A DNA stretch of 64,000 nt from Chryseobacterium gleum (GTDB lineage: Bacteria; Bacteroidota; Bacteroidia; Flavobacteriales_D; Crocinitomicaceae): contig CAMDFX010000005.1 of assembly GCA_945897805.1 (NCBI GenBank), positions 7,501 through 71,500 on the forward strand, written 5' to 3'. Shown in pieces: positions 9,417-21,532 of this stretch; positions within the stretch are counted from its first letter, which is position 1; every line of letters starts with the position of its first letter. The notes beneath the pieces are model-generated. The model was not told the DNA's origin and did not search any database. It saw only the letters and a list, made by a program, of their open reading frames with translations. A program made the position numbers and the translations under genes.

Positions 9417-12029
9417 TTATCTAATAATTAAAACATGCCCGTTGAAATCATAAATTTCGTCTGTTACGGAATCTTTGGTTCTAATCACCCAAGTGTAAGT
9501 GCCATCAGGTAATATTTCACCATTATATGTTCCATCCCATTTTACAGTGATGTCATTGGATTCCCAAATGGTTTCTCCCCAACGGTTATAGATTTTCAGA
9601 TTAAAATCATAGACGTCAATTCCTGCCATGTAGACAAACCATGATTGATTGTATTCATCGCCATCAGGTGTAAAAACATTTGGTGCATAAATATAAACTT
9701 CTGGTAAAACAGGCACAAAATAAGACGCAGTATCTTTACATCCAAATTCAGTTGTGGTAATCAATTGAGCATTGTAACTTCCAACTTCGCCTTCAGGAAA
9801 TCTTGATATAGGATTTTCAAGATTGGAAGTTGCTGGATTTCCAGATTCAAAATTCCACTCATAGCTGAAGCCATTTGTAGACTGATTGAGAAAATAGACC
9901 TCCGCATTAAACATGTAAATTGGAGTCGGTGTCCAAATAAAATCAGCAATAGGTTTTGGATTTGAATGCAAAAAATCTAAAGTAGTTATAGAATCTATGC
10001 AACCAGCTGGCGAAACAACAATTAGTTGAACTGCATAGTCACCTGCTCCCATAGCTACAGTCGTGAAGGAGTTTTGATTGATAAATGTTTGTCCATCAGA
10101 AACTGCCCAAGCTGAACTTTGAACCATTGATGGATCGGTCGTATTCGACACGACGAAAACTGCAGGCTCACAAATTGAACTATCAAGCACTGTAAATTGC
10201 GGTTGAGGCAATGGTAAAACAACTACTTCGCAAGAAAGCACAAAAGGCGAAGATTCACAGCCATCTGTAATGGTAACATTGTAAGTTGTTGTGGTTGTAG
10301 GATTGGCGCTAATTGAACTATTCGGTCCTGCTGAATTTGAACCGTTAGACCAAACAAAATTATAAGGCGACCCGATTCCACCTGAAGGCGTTGCCGTAAT
10401 ATTTTGCGGATAACCTGGACAAATTGAAAAAGTTGGCGTGATTATTCCTGCAATGGGCAATCTTAGCGTAACATATATAGAATCTGGTGCAGATTGACAA
10501 CCATTTTGATTTACTGCAATTACATCGTAATAGGTATTAACTATTGGGGAACCAGTTTGATTCGCAGTCGAACTATTGGTATGCCCCCAAATGTAGGTAA
10601 AAGAAGTTCCGTTTACACCCTGCGCTATTAAATTTGCAGTTCCATTCTGACAAACCAAAGTGTCGTTTGAAAGTGAAACAGTAACTGCAGGCGGTTCAGA
10701 AAGTGTAATATTTGAACAAACTTGACATCCAAGTGCATTTCTTGAACAAACAGAATACGTTCCAGCAGCAAATCCACCTAATGTATTAGAATTTTGCCAA
10801 GTAACTCCGTTATCAAAACTATATTCTGAAGCTTGAACTGAAGATATTACAATTTGCCCATCAGAATATCCTCCACAAGATGGATCAACTTTAGCAACAG
10901 CTTGAACTAATTGTGAAACCAAAACGGAAACAGTGTCTCTGATAATTCCACAAGTAGTATTAGTTTCTCTTAGAATAAATTTATACAAGCCAGGCTGATT
11001 TACAGTTACTGTGGGATTTAAAACACTAAAGTTGGGAGCAAATGTTGCCGTAGCCGCAGGAATCAATCCAGAAGGTAAAATACTTGCCCAAGAAATCGTG
11101 TTTGCAGGACTTCCCGCTGTTCCTAATAAGTTTATTACTTGACCTAAACAAACATTTTGGTCAATCCCAGCATTAGGTTGTGGTGGATTTTCTACAGTAA
11201 TTGTAAAGTCAACCACTTGGACTATACTAGAAGAAGGTTCTGTTACTTCTACAGAATAATCTGTCGTTACTGTTGGCGTTACTGTCACATTTGAGCCACT
11301 AGTAGTATTTGAAACACCTGTTGTAATCAACCAATTGAAAGTAGGATTTATCATCCCTGGCGTCGCAATATTGATTGTGGCAGAATTCCCTAAACAAATT
11401 GTTTGATCTGAAGTTGTTGGATTACAATCGACACTTGCTGAACCAAAAAAATTGAGATTTACATTTTGAGAAGTTCCGCTGTAATTGGATAAACAAAGTA
11501 AAAATGTTTGACCGGCTACAACGTTTAAAGGCGCAACATAGCTTGTACCAGATGCATTTGGCGGATAGTTTGCAGGCGTTGACATTCCTGTATTGCCATT
11601 ACATGTGCCATTCCAATTACAAGCTGCAGGAGCGAGTGTATTTCCCGTAATGCCAGCACAAGAAGTAGCCGCGTCAGTATATGGCCACATGATCCAATCG
11701 AAGCAGCCGCTACCAGACGGTGTTCCTGCTGGTGTCAAACCAATAATTGACCACTGCAACGTTCCTGATGAAACGATTGAAATGGTTACAAATGTTGAAC
11801 TTGTTTCTCCTGAAAGTAGACAACCTGAATTGGTTCCATAAGGAGGAGTTGAAGGATTTGAAATATTATTTGAAGATGTAAAATCAACAATATTTGTAGC
11901 TGGATTATTCGGTTGTATTCCAAATGAGGGTGTTGTACAGCCAGGAACTGCACCATTGCAATTATTAGCTGTCTGACCATTTGCAGTATAAATGGCCAAT
12001 AAATTTAATATTAAAAATATTTTTTTCAT
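9417..12029 (-). CDS. T9SS type B (CHU_C) secreted adhesin-like protein
   Basis: 870-residue exported protein. ATG 12029 gives the signal peptide MKKIFLILNLLAIYTANGQ. Residues about 20-205 form an N-terminal domain rich in Cys, Asn and Gly (NNCNGAVPGCTTPSFG ... FFGSASVDC). The middle is a series of Ig/PKD-like repeats with TTYNVTITDGC and PKPIADFIWTPTP type strands. The last 85 residues are the CHU_C sorting domain (NVFTPDGDEYNQ, LKIYNRWGETIWES, WDGTYNGEILPDGTYTW), which directs passage through the type IX secretion system. Probably cell-surface or secreted; the ligand is unknown. A small secreted protein gene lies just 5 bases upstream, so the two are likely co-transcribed. Confidence 0.9.
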   Translation of the reverse strand: MKKIFLILNLLAIYTANGQTANNCNGAVPGCTTPSFGIQPNNPATNIVDFTSSNNISNPSTPPYGTNSGCLLSGETSSTFVTISIVSSGTLQWSIIGLTPAGTPSGSGCFDWIMWPYTDAATSCAGITGNTLAPAACNWNGTCNGNTGMSTPANYPPNASGTSYVAPLNVVAGQTFLLCLSNYSGTSQNVNLNFFGSASVDCNPTTSDQTICLGNSATINIATPGMINPTFNWLITTGVSNTTSGSNVTVTPTVTTDYSVEVTEPSSSIVQVVDFTITVENPPQPNAGIDQNVCLGQVINLLGTAGSPANTISWASILPSGLIPAATATFAPNFSVLNPTVTVNQPGLYKFILRETNTTCGIIRDTVSVLVSQLVQAVAKVDPSCGGYSDGQIVISSVQASEYSFDNGVTWQNSNTLGGFAAGTYSVCSRNALGCQVCSNITLSEPPAVTVSLSNDTLVCQNGTANLIAQGVNGTSFTYIWGHTNSSTANQTGSPIVNTYYDVIAVNQNGCQSAPDSIYVTLRLPIAGIITPTFSICPGYPQNITATPSGGIGSPYNFVWSNGSNSAGPNSSISANPTTTTTYNVTITDGCESSPFVLSCEVVVLPLPQPQFTVLDSSICEPAVFVVSNTTDPSMVQSSAWAVSDGQTFINQNSFTTVAMGAGDYAVQLIVVSPAGCIDSITTLDFLHSNPKPIADFIWTPTPIYMFNAEVYFLNQSTNGFSYEWNFESGNPATSNLENPISRFPEGEVGSYNAQLITTTEFGCKDTASYFVPVLPEVYIYAPNVFTPDGDEYNQSWFVYMAGIDVYDFNLKIYNRWGETIWESNDITVKWDGTYNGEILPDGTYTWVIRTKDSVTDEIYDFNGHVLIIR

Positions 12030-12034
12030 GATTA

Positions 12035-12382
12035 TCAGTTTGGACAATTAACAAATGGATATGGATTTACTAAATCAGTACCATGCAATCCTATTTGGAT
12101 GCATTCTGATTTGGTATCATAAGCGCCCAACCACGATTTGAAAGTTTCTAAAGACAATTGATTAATATCTTTCGTTATTAAAAATAGACGATGAGAAATC
12201 CAATCTAACCTTACCACTTTTACATATGGATTCGCTTGCAAAATAGCAGTCAAGTTATTGAAATCTTCTTGATTATCAATAGTCAGCATACATTGTGCAA
12301 AAAAAACAGACTCACTTTGTTGTTGACTATATGAACCAAAGCTGCACAACATTAGAAGAAATCCTGATAGAAATAATTTCAT
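12035..12382 (-). CDS. small secreted protein of unknown function
   Basis: 115 residues from ATG 12382 (MKLFLSGFLLMLCSFGSYSQ signal peptide). The mature part contains two stretches, VFFAQCMLTIDNQEDFNNL and NPYVKVVRLDWISHRLFL, whose strand-helix-strand rhythm could be a ferredoxin-like fold, but without the CxxC of metal-binding HMA domains. Its end is NPYPFVNCPN. It sits immediately upstream of the large CHU_C protein and shares its orientation, so it may be a partner of that export substrate. I do not recognise the family. Confidence 0.65.
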   Translation of the reverse strand: MKLFLSGFLLMLCSFGSYSQQQSESVFFAQCMLTIDNQEDFNNLTAILQANPYVKVVRLDWISHRLFLITKDINQLSLETFKSWLGAYDTKSECIQIGLHGTDLVNPYPFVNCPN

Positions 12383-12420
12383 AATAATAGATTTATGATT
12401 ATTCAAAAGACGAACTTAGA

Positions 12421-12428
12421 CAAAAATA
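12421..12428 (-). promoter_or_regulatory. -7 promoter element upstream of the small secreted protein/CHU_C pair
   Basis: Minus-strand TATTTTTG, matching TAnnTTTG, lies about 40 bases before the ATG at 12382. A TTTG occurs upstream but at a spacing shorter than usual. Confidence 0.45.
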
Positions 12429-12472
12429 GTTGTTTTTTTAAACAAAAAAAATGAGTTATTGAAAAGCTAAAA

Positions 12473-12500
12473 CAAAAAAAGAAGGACCTAGGCCCTTCTT
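12473..12500 (-). terminator. intrinsic terminator after eno
   Basis: Stem AAGAAGG/CCTTCTT with an 8-base loop, followed on the minus strand by a run of seven T. It lies 23 bases past the enolase stop codon. The short T-run on the other side makes it weakly bidirectional. Confidence 0.85.
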
Positions 12501-12522
12501 TTATAATAATATTAGATAGAAT

Positions 12523-14941
<2,419 letters not shown>

Positions 14942-14956
14942 CTAAAAATATTTTTG

Positions 14957-14964
14957 CAAAGGTA
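14957..14964 (-). promoter_or_regulatory. -7 promoter element for carA-eno
   Basis: Minus-strand TACCTTTG, identical to the elements before icd and prs, about 16 bases upstream of the carA ATG. A TTTG lies upstream at 14981-14984, a slightly short spacing. Confidence 0.55.
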
Positions 14965-15046
14965 GGATTTCAATCTGAATCAAACTAGAAATTTGAAAAA
15001 ACAAATGTCAATCTTCGCTAAAAAATAGAAAGCAAAATTATAGCAA

Positions 15047-15073
15047 CAAAAAAAGGGCAGATAAACTGCCCTT
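15047..15073 (-). terminator. terminator closing the ribosomal protein run
   Basis: Perfect 7-bp stem AGGGCAG/CTGCCCT with a 5-base loop, followed by seven T on the minus strand, 24 bases past the rplQ stop. It marks the 3' end of the str-S10-spc-alpha transcription unit. Confidence 0.92.
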
Positions 15074-15096
15074 CTAAATATCAATTCAATCAAGAA

Positions 15097-15699
15097 TTAT
15101 TTTTCTTCTTCTGAACTTTCTTCCGAAGTTGTATCTTCAGGAGCTTCTTCAGTTGATGCTTCTGTCGCTTCTTCAATTGAAGCTTCAGGCGTCTCTTCAG
15201 TTGCTACTTCAGAAACTTCTTCTGTTTCAACAGCTGATTCCTCAGTTACAGACTCTTCAGTTGCAGAAGCTGCTTTTGGAGCACCACCACGACGAGAACG
15301 TCTAGTTGTAGATTTCTTAGTTGTGTCATTCAACATTAATTCATTGAAATCAACTAATTCAATCATACACATTTCAGCATTATCACCAAGACGGAAACCA
15401 GTTCGAATAATACGCGTGTAACCTCCAGGGCGACCAGCAACCTTCGGAGCTATATCTCTGAATAATTCAGAAACTGCGTCTTTACTGCCCAAATAACTAA
15501 AAACTGTTCTACGAGAATGTGTAGAATCTGTTTTAGATTTTGTTATTAATGGCTCAACATAAACTCTTAGTGCTTTCGCTTTCGCAACAGTTGTAGAGAT
15601 TCGCTTGTGCTCAATAAGAGAACATGCCATGTTAGACAGCATCGCTTTTCTGTGCGCTGTTTTTCTGCCTAAATGATTAAATTTTTTACCGTGTCTCAT
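15097..15699 (-). CDS. rplQ: 50S ribosomal protein L17 with acidic C-terminal tail
   Basis: Large-subunit protein near the exit tunnel. The first 120 residues are a normal L17 ([55 protein letters not shown]). They are followed by a tail of about 80 residues: first basic ([14 protein letters not shown]), then built from repeated E, S, T, A and V ([16 protein letters not shown] ... SSEEEK). Such low-complexity tails on L17 are known in Bacteroidetes but are extra to the core fold. Last gene of the alpha operon. Confidence 0.97.
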   Translation of the reverse strand: MRHGKKFNHLGRKTAHRKAMLSNMACSLIEHKRISTTVAKAKALRVYVEPLITKSKTDSTHSRRTVFSYLGSKDAVSELFRDIAPKVAGRPGGYTRIIRTGFRLGDNAEMCMIELVDFNELMLNDTTKKSTTRRSRRGGAPKAASATEESVTEESAVETEEVSEVATEETPEASIEEATEASTEEAPEDTTSEESSEEEK

Positions 15700-15727
15700 T
15701 TTAATTAATTTCGTAAGTAACGGTTAA

Positions 15728-15756
15728 TTGAATAACTATAGATCGCGTTTATTCAA
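15728..15756 (-). other. inverted repeat in the rpoA-rplQ spacer
   Basis: TTGAATAA/TTATTCAA, an 8-bp stem with a 13-base loop, in the 94-base gap between rpoA and rplQ. There is no T-tract, so it is not an obvious terminator; it may be an mRNA processing or leader structure for rplQ. Confidence 0.4.
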
Positions 15757-15793
15757 TCACCTATTACGATATTTTACATTTAATTCAGCGATC

Positions 15794-16786
15794 CTAATCT
15801 TTGTCCAATTTATATTTGGCTACATTCATCCCAAAGTTCAATCCTTTGTTATCAACCAAATCTTCTAACTCAGTAAGAGATTTCTTACCAAAGTTACGGA
15901 ACTTCAATAAGTCATTTTTGTTATAAGAAACTAAGTCGCCTAAAGTTTCAACATCCGCAGCTTTCAAACAGTTCAATGCGCGCACTGAAAGGTCCATGTC
16001 AACCAACTTCGTTTTCAACAATTGACGCATGTGCAAAGATGTTTCATCAAATTCTTCTGTATCTGATTTGACTTCACTATCCAAAGTAATTTTCTCATCG
16101 GAGAACAACATGAAATGGTGAATCAAAATTTTCGCAGCTTCTTTCAATGCATCTTTTGGATGAATTGACCCATCAGATGCAATTTCCATTACCAATTTCT
16201 CATAATCCGTTTTTTGTTCTACACGAAAATTTTCAATCGTATAGTTTACATTTTTAATAGGAGTAAAGATAGAGTCAATAAAAATTGTACCAAAAGGCAC
16301 TCCACTTACTTTGTTTTCTTCTGCTGGAACGTAACCACGACCTTTGATAATCGTCATTTCCATTTCAAATTTTACAGAAGATTCCATATTACAGATTACT
16401 AAATCTGGATTCAACACTTGAAAAGCGGAAGTAAATTTACCTAGATCACCAGCTGTCAATTGATTTTGTCCATTAACTGAAACGATTACCGTTTCATTAT
16501 CAATGCCATCAATTTGCTGTTTAAATCGAACTTGCTTCAAGTTCAATACGATTTCAGTAACGTCTTCTACTACACCTTTCAAGGTAGTAAACTCGTGATC
16601 GACACCTTCTATTCTTATAGAAGCGATTGCAAAACCTTCCAAAGAAGATAGCAATATACGACGCAACGCATTCCCAACGGTAATACCGTATCCAGGCTCG
16701 AGGGGACGGAACTCAAATTGTCCCTTGTGCTCATCAGACTGAATCATGATAACCTTATCGGGCTTTTGGAAGTCTAAAATAGCCAT
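15794..16786 (-). CDS. rpoA: DNA-directed RNA polymerase subunit alpha
   Basis: 330 residues. The N-terminal dimerisation domain is residues 1-230 ([20 protein letters not shown], the motif that contacts beta and beta-prime) and the C-terminal domain is about 245-325 ([35 protein letters not shown]), which binds upstream DNA and activators. It follows rpsD by 17 bases in the alpha operon. Confidence 0.98.
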   Translation of the reverse strand: MAILDFQKPDKVIMIQSDEHKGQFEFRPLEPGYGITVGNALRRILLSSLEGFAIASIRIEGVDHEFTTLKGVVEDVTEIVLNLKQVRFKQQIDGIDNETVIVSVNGQNQLTAGDLGKFTSAFQVLNPDLVICNMESSVKFEMEMTIIKGRGYVPAEENKVSGVPFGTIFIDSIFTPIKNVNYTIENFRVEQKTDYEKLVMEIASDGSIHPKDALKEAAKILIHHFMLFSDEKITLDSEVKSDTEEFDETSLHMRQLLKTKLVDMDLSVRALNCLKAADVETLGDLVSYNKNDLLKFRNFGKKSLTELEDLVDNKGLNFGMNVAKYKLDKD

Positions 16787-16803
16787 GTTAATGCTTTAAA
16801 TTA

Positions 16804-17412
16804 TTATTTAGAATACAATTCAACGATAAGCTGTTCCTTGATATTTTCAGGAATCATGTCACGAGCTGGTATGCTCAAAACTTTTCCTGACATATCAGAA
16901 GGATTCCAATCCAACCAATCGTATTTCTTATTATTTGAAGCTAAAGATGAAGTGATTGCCTCTAAAGATTTAGATTTTTCACGAACACCAACAACATCAC
17001 CAACTTTCACTGTGTATGAAGGAATATTTACTACTTCTCCGTTTACAGTTATATGTCTGTGTGAAACCAACTGACGTGCACCACGACGAGTAGGAGAAAC
17101 ACCCATACGGTAAACTGTATTGTCTAAACGAGATTCGCACAATTGAAGTAAAACTTCACCAGTAATACCTTTGCTTCGCGAAGCTTTATCAAACATATTT
17201 GAGAACTGACGTTCCAAAATACCGTAAGTATATTTCGCTTTTTGTTTTTCTGCTAATTGAATAGCGTACTCTGACTTTTTGCCACCTCTTCTTTTGGAGG
17301 GACCATGTTGTCCTGGACCATAAGCTCTTTTATCAAGAGATTTGTCTGGACCAAAAATTGGGTCTAAGAAACGTCGAGCAATTTTCGACTTTGGACCTGT
17401 GTATCTTGCCAT
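16804..17412 (-). CDS. rpsD: 30S ribosomal protein S4
   Basis: 16S rRNA primary-binding protein, 202 residues. The N-terminal part [20 protein letters not shown] lacks the zinc-binding cysteines of some S4 proteins. The S4 RNA-binding domain is seen in [12 protein letters not shown] and [20 protein letters not shown]. The 72-base gap before it holds a hairpin and a direct repeat (see that entry), which may matter because S4 is the autoregulator of the alpha operon in other bacteria. Confidence 0.98.
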   Translation of the reverse strand: MARYTGPKSKIARRFLDPIFGPDKSLDKRAYGPGQHGPSKRRGGKKSEYAIQLAEKQKAKYTYGILERQFSNMFDKASRSKGITGEVLLQLCESRLDNTVYRMGVSPTRRGARQLVSHRHITVNGEVVNIPSYTVKVGDVVGVREKSKSLEAITSSLASNNKKYDWLDWNPSDMSGKVLSIPARDMIPENIKEQLIVELYSK

Positions 17413-17414
17413 TT

Positions 17415-17487
17415 CTATTTGTTATTATAAAGAGCACCATGAATTAAGGCTTTTCCTTCGATGGTGTGGTTCTCCTATTTGTTATTA
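17415..17487 (-). promoter_or_regulatory. structured rpsK-rpsD spacer: hairpin flanked by 13-base direct repeats
   Basis: In mRNA sense CACCAT pairs with ATGGTG (17435-17466) and an inner AAGG pairs with CCTT, giving a two-tier hairpin. It is flanked by two exact copies of the 13-mer CTATTTGTTATTA (plus strand, 17415-17427 and 17475-17487), 60 bases apart; the second overlaps the rpsK stop codon. Possible S4-binding or mRNA-processing site; this is inference from position and structure. Confidence 0.4.
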
Positions 17488-17871
17488 AACTCTTCTTCTT
17501 TTTGGAGGTCTACAACCATTGTGTGGTAATGGAGTAATATCCATGATTTCAATTACTTCAATACCTGCATTATGCAATGAACGGATAGCAGACTCACGTC
17601 CTCCACCTGGTCCTTTCACAAATACTTTCACTTTACGTAATCCGAAGTCATGTGCTTCTTTCGCTGCATCCTCAGCTGCAACTTGCGCTGCATAAGGAGT
17701 GTTCTTTTTAGAACCGCGGAAGCCCATTTTTCCAGCCGATGACCAAGAGATAACTTGACCAGCGTTGTTTGTCAAAGAAATAATTACATTGTTGAAGGTA
17801 GCTTGAATATGCGCTTCACCCAATGCATCTACTTTGACATTTTTCTTCTTCTTTTGATTAGACTTTGCCAT
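17485..17871 (-). CDS. rpsK: 30S ribosomal protein S11
   Basis: Platform protein of the small subunit, 128 residues. Recognised by [38 protein letters not shown] and the C-terminal signature [18 protein letters not shown]. It starts 8 bases after the rpsM stop. Confidence 0.98.
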   Translation of the reverse strand: MAKSNQKKKKNVKVDALGEAHIQATFNNVIISLTNNAGQVISWSSAGKMGFRGSKKNTPYAAQVAAEDAAKEAHDFGLRKVKVFVKGPGGGRESAIRSLHNAGIEVIEIMDITPLPHNGCRPPKRRRV

Positions 17872-17879
17872 CTTAATTA

Positions 17880-18254
17880 TTATTTACTCACTTTTTTCTT
17901 GTTCGCAACTGTTTTTCTCTTACCTTTTCTTGTACGAGAGTTGTTTTTGGTTCTTTGACCTCTCAACGGTAAACCAGCTCTGTGGCGAATTCCTCTGTTA
18001 CAACCAATATCCATCAAACGTTTGATGTTTAATTGAATTTCAGAACGCAATTGACCTTCCACTTTGATTTCACTCAATGATTCACGAATCGCTCCAATTT
18101 GCTCATCTGTCCAATCTTGAACTTTGATGTTTTCATCGATACTATTCGTTTTCAAGATCTGAGCCGCTGTACTGCGACCAATACCGAAGATGTACGTCAA
18201 ACCAATTACACCTCTTTTTTTCTTTGGTAAATCTATACCTGCTATACGTGCCAT
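17880..18254 (-). CDS. rpsM: 30S ribosomal protein S13
   Basis: Head protein of the 30S subunit that contacts the P-site tRNA and the B1 bridges. 124 residues; [20 protein letters not shown] at the N terminus with a helix-hairpin-helix, then [18 protein letters not shown] and a basic tail ([16 protein letters not shown]) that reaches the tRNA. Confidence 0.98.
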   Translation of the reverse strand: MARIAGIDLPKKKRGVIGLTYIFGIGRSTAAQILKTNSIDENIKVQDWTDEQIGAIRESLSEIKVEGQLRSEIQLNIKRLMDIGCNRGIRHRAGLPLRGQRTKNNSRTRKGKRKTVANKKKVSK

Positions 18255-18266
18255 AATTCTTACTAA

Positions 18267-18383
18267 TTACCCTTGTCTTTGTTTAAGTTTAGGATTCTTT
18301 TTATTAATCACGTAAACTCTACCTTTTCTTTTAACGATCTTGCAATCTGCAGAACGCTTTTTTACTGAAGCTCTAACTTTCAT
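18267..18383 (-). CDS. rpmJ: 50S ribosomal protein L36
   Basis: 38-residue protein found in the gap between infA and rpsM. It reads [20 protein letters not shown], then [18 protein letters not shown] and stop. Only one cysteine of the zinc-ribbon set (C14) is kept and the usual later Cys and His ligands are absent ([12 protein letters not shown]), so this is a zinc-free (C-minus) L36. Position and length are standard for the spc operon. Confidence 0.96.
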   Translation of the reverse strand: MKVRASVKKRSADCKIVKRKGRVYVINKKNPKLKQRQG

Positions 18384-18404
18384 TTCGTTTTCTAATTAAA
18401 TAGA

Positions 18405-18623
18405 CTATTTATATCTAAATGAGATACGACCTTTTGATAAATCATAAGGTGACATTTCTACTTTCACTCTATCTCCCGGTAAAATTTTAATGTAGAACAT
18501 TCTCATTTTACCTGAAATATGCGCTGTAATAACGTGCCCATTCTCTAATTCAACTCTAAACATTGCATTAGATAATGCTTCGATAATTACACCGTCTTGT
18601 TCAATTGATGTTTGCTTTGCCAT
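18405..18623 (-). CDS. infA: translation initiation factor IF-1
   Basis: 72-residue single OB-fold protein that blocks the A site during initiation. Recognised by [40 protein letters not shown] and [18 protein letters not shown]. It lies between secY (2 bases away) and rpmJ. Confidence 0.98.
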   Translation of the reverse strand: MAKQTSIEQDGVIIEALSNAMFRVELENGHVITAHISGKMRMFYIKILPGDRVKVEMSPYDLSKGRISFRYK

Positions 18624-18625
18624 GA

Positions 18626-19966
18626 TTAAAATCCAGATAATTCATTAGCTGCTCTTCTACCTTTAACTTTCGATCCTTCCATCAAACCATCCATGTGACG
18701 ATTCAGTAAGTAGGTCTCAATTTGTTGCAAGGTATCCAATACAACTCCAACCATGATTAGCAATGATGTGCCTCCGAAAAACATTTCGAATCCGGAAGTA
18801 ATTCCAGCTGAATGCGCAACAGAAGGCAAAATAGCAATCATTGCAAGGAAAATAGATCCAGGAAGTGTGATTCGTGACACCAAGGTATCAATATAATCAG
18901 CAGTTTCTTCACCTGGTCTTACTCCTGGTATAAATCCACCATTTCTTTTCATATCGTCCGCCATCTTTCTGGGATTAATCATAATCGCTGTGTAGAAAAA
19001 TGTGAAAACAATTATCAAAAGAGCTAACAACGCATTGTAAGGAATACCATAAATATTTGAAAATGCATTTTGGAACCAGCCACCGCCTTCAGACCCAGCT
19101 GTGCTTGAGACGATCATCATTGGAATCGTCACAATTGCCTGTGCGAAAATGATTGGCATTACTCCACTTGCATTTACTTTAATTGGCAGATAACTTCTAG
19201 CGCCTTCCTCTGTTGCTCTGGCACCAGCTATTCTTTTTGCAGTATTCATTGGAATTTTTCGTACCCCTTGAACGATCAAAATTGTACCTAAAACAATCAA
19301 CATAAATGCGACTATCTCTAGGACGATTTTAATAAGGTTATCTTCATTCATGCCGATTTCAGCGAAAAACGCTTGTGGAAGTCTTGAGAGAATTCCAACT
19401 GTAATCAGTAAAGAAATACCATTTCCAATGCCTTTATCTGTAATTCGCTCTCCTAACCAAACAGCAAACATTGAACCTGCAACCATTACGATGACAGATT
19501 GAACCCACCAAAGTGAAGTTGCGTCTACTGGCAAAGCACCTTTATTACCAACCCATTGAGTTAGATAAGCAGGAGCTTGCAAAGCACAAATCACGATTGT
19601 AAGAATACGCGTATAGTTATTGATGCGTTTTTTTCCAGATTCACCTTCATTTTGCATTTTCTGAACAGCTGGAACAGCCATACCTAAAAGTTGCATAATG
19701 ATTGAAGCACTGATATATGGCATGATTCCAAGAGCCATAATTGAGGCATTAGAGAAACCGCCACCTGAAAATAGAGAAAGCAAAGTAGTCAAAGCATTAC
19801 CATCACCTTTAGTATTAGAAGCTGCCAAAGCAGCATAATTAACACCAGGTAAAATAACGAAAGACCCTATGCGATAGACAAGAATTAAAGAAAGAGTCAA
19901 AATTATTCTCTTTCTTAATTCTTCTACTTTCCATATGTTTTTAATATTCTGTATAAACTTCTTCAT
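18626..19966 (-). CDS. secY: preprotein translocase subunit SecY
   Basis: Central channel of the Sec translocon in the inner membrane, 446 residues with about ten hydrophobic segments. Family motifs are [14 protein letters not shown] in TM1, [15 protein letters not shown] (TM2), [19 protein letters not shown] and the cytoplasmic loops [20 protein letters not shown] and [11 protein letters not shown]. It lies inside the spc operon between rplO and infA. Confidence 0.98.
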   Translation of the reverse strand: MKKFIQNIKNIWKVEELRKRIILTLSLILVYRIGSFVILPGVNYAALAASNTKGDGNALTTLLSLFSGGGFSNASIMALGIMPYISASIIMQLLGMAVPAVQKMQNEGESGKKRINNYTRILTIVICALQAPAYLTQWVGNKGALPVDATSLWWVQSVIVMVAGSMFAVWLGERITDKGIGNGISLLITVGILSRLPQAFFAEIGMNEDNLIKIVLEIVAFMLIVLGTILIVQGVRKIPMNTAKRIAGARATEEGARSYLPIKVNASGVMPIIFAQAIVTIPMMIVSSTAGSEGGGWFQNAFSNIYGIPYNALLALLIIVFTFFYTAIMINPRKMADDMKRNGGFIPGVRPGEETADYIDTLVSRITLPGSIFLAMIAILPSVAHSAGITSGFEMFFGGTSLLIMVGVVLDTLQQIETYLLNRHMDGLMEGSKVKGRRAANELSGF

Positions 19967-19991
19967 TTGGAAAAAATGTTGGCAAAGTTAA

Positions 19992-20438
19992 TTAGATTTC
20001 TGAACAAACACCACCTTGAGCTTCGATTCCTGCTTTTGCAGTGTCAGAAAACTTGTGAGCGGTAATATTAATCTTCGTTTTCAACTCGCCTCGTCCTAAG
20101 ATTTTAACCAAGTGATTTCTTGAGATAATTCCGTTTTCACGTAAAATTTCTGGTGTAATTTCAGAAATATTTTTTCTCTCAATTAACGATTGGATAATAT
20201 CTAAATTAATTGCTTTGTATTCAACACGGTTGATATTTTTAAAACCAAATTTTGGTACTCTACGTTGAAGAGGCATTTGCCCTCCTTCGAAACCAATTTT
20301 TGTACTATATCCCGATCTTGATTTTGCTCCCTTGTGCCCTCTTGTTGAAGTTCCACCATGCCCTGATCCTTGACCACGAGCAATTCGCTTTCCTTGCTTA
20401 ACAGAACCTTTTGCAGGAGTTAAATTATTTAAGTTCAT
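19992..20438 (-). CDS. rplO: 50S ribosomal protein L15
   Basis: 148 residues. The glycine-rich N terminus (NLTPAKGSVKQGKRIARGQG, GSGHGGTSTRGHKGAKSR) threads into 23S rRNA, and the C-terminal domain includes RVEYKAINLDIIQSL and LKTKINITAHKFSDTAK. Directly upstream of secY. Confidence 0.97.
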   Translation of the reverse strand: MNLNNLTPAKGSVKQGKRIARGQGSGHGGTSTRGHKGAKSRSGYSTKIGFEGGQMPLQRRVPKFGFKNINRVEYKAINLDIIQSLIERKNISEITPEILRENGIISRNHLVKILGRGELKTKINITAHKFSDTAKAGIEAQGGVCSEI

Positions 20439-20458
20439 TTTAATTCGATTTAAAGATT

Positions 20459-20635
20459 CTACTCAACAACTTCTAGTAAGTGTTGTACTTTTTTAATCAT
20501 TCCAAGAATTTGAGGTGTTCCCTCTTTTTCCACAGTTTGATTCAATTTTCTAAATCCAAGTGCTTTAATCGTAGCCTTTTGATCAGCTGGGCGTTTAATA
20601 GCGCTTCTTACTTGCTTAATTTTAATTATAGCCAT
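20459..20635 (-). CDS. rpmD: 50S ribosomal protein L30
   Basis: 58 residues from the ATG at 20635 ([20 protein letters not shown]), the normal L30 length; the longer open frame back to 20704 overlaps rpsE and only adds unrelated residues. Motifs [14 protein letters not shown] and [16 protein letters not shown] are typical. Confidence 0.96.
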   Translation of the reverse strand: MAIIKIKQVRSAIKRPADQKATIKALGFRKLNQTVEKEGTPQILGMIKKVQHLLEVVE

Positions 20636-20645
20636 TTTCGTAATA

Positions 20646-21161
20646 TTAACCGTTAAACACTTTATCCAAACTAATTCCACGTTGTTTCGCAACTGCAACA
20701 GCATCTCTCATTTTAGAAAGTGCGTCCATTGTCGCTTTAATAACATTGTGCGGGTTCGAAGACCCTTGAGATTTAGCCAATACGTTATGTACACCAACAC
20801 TTTCTAATACAGCACGCATTGCACCTCCTGCAATAACCCCTGTACCAGGCGTAGCTGGTTTCAGTAGAACCTCTGCACCACCAAATTTACCTTTTTGTGC
20901 ATGAGGAACAGTTCCACGTAAAATTGGAACTTTGATCAAATTCTTTTTCGCATCGTCGATACCTTTAGTTATAGCTTCAGTTACCTCTTTCGCTTTACCA
21001 AGACCGTGTCCAACGATACCGTTTTCGTCACCTACAACAACAATTGCTGAGAAACTGAATGTACGACCTCCTTTAGTTACTTTAGTCACACGATTCACAG
21101 CAACAAGCTTATCTTTAAGCTCTAAGTCTGCAGATTTTACTCTATTTAATGTTTGTGCCAT
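20646..21161 (-). CDS. rpsE: 30S ribosomal protein S5
   Basis: 171 residues. The S5 double-stranded RNA-binding domain ([38 protein letters not shown]) is followed by the C-terminal domain with [20 protein letters not shown] and [15 protein letters not shown]. Helps set decoding accuracy with S4 and S12. Confidence 0.98.
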   Translation of the reverse strand: MAQTLNRVKSADLELKDKLVAVNRVTKVTKGGRTFSFSAIVVVGDENGIVGHGLGKAKEVTEAITKGIDDAKKNLIKVPILRGTVPHAQKGKFGGAEVLLKPATPGTGVIAGGAMRAVLESVGVHNVLAKSQGSSNPHNVIKATMDALSKMRDAVAVAKQRGISLDKVFNG

Positions 21162-21166
21162 CGTTT

Positions 21167-21520
21167 TTAAAATTTAAGTCCGCCTTCTCTAGCTGAGTCA
21201 GCCAATGATTTAACTCTACCGTGGTACAAGTATCCGTTTCTATCAAAAACGACTCCTTGGATACCAGCTTTAACTGCTTTTTCAGCAACTTCTTTTCCAA
21301 CCACTGCAGCTTGAGCAACTTTTGCAAGTTTTTCTGTAGCCTTGTTGTTGTAAGAGGATGCAGATGCAAGGGTTACCCCATTTACATCGTCAATAAGCTG
21401 TGCGTAGATTTGTTTGTTACTGCGGAAAACCGTCAAACGAGGCAATTGAGCAGTACCAGAAATTTTCTTTCTGATTCTTCTCTTAATCTTTGCTCTTCTT
21501 TTTAATTTACTAAATGCCAT
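21167..21520 (-). CDS. rplR: 50S ribosomal protein L18
   Basis: 5S rRNA-binding protein, 117 residues. [20 protein letters not shown] and [18 protein letters not shown] at the N terminus and [26 protein letters not shown] at the C terminus are diagnostic. Confidence 0.97.
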   Translation of the reverse strand: MAFSKLKRRAKIKRRIRKKISGTAQLPRLTVFRSNKQIYAQLIDDVNGVTLASASSYNNKATEKLAKVAQAAVVGKEVAEKAVKAGIQGVVFDRNGYLYHGRVKSLADSAREGGLKF

Positions 21521-21532
21521 GATAATTACAAA

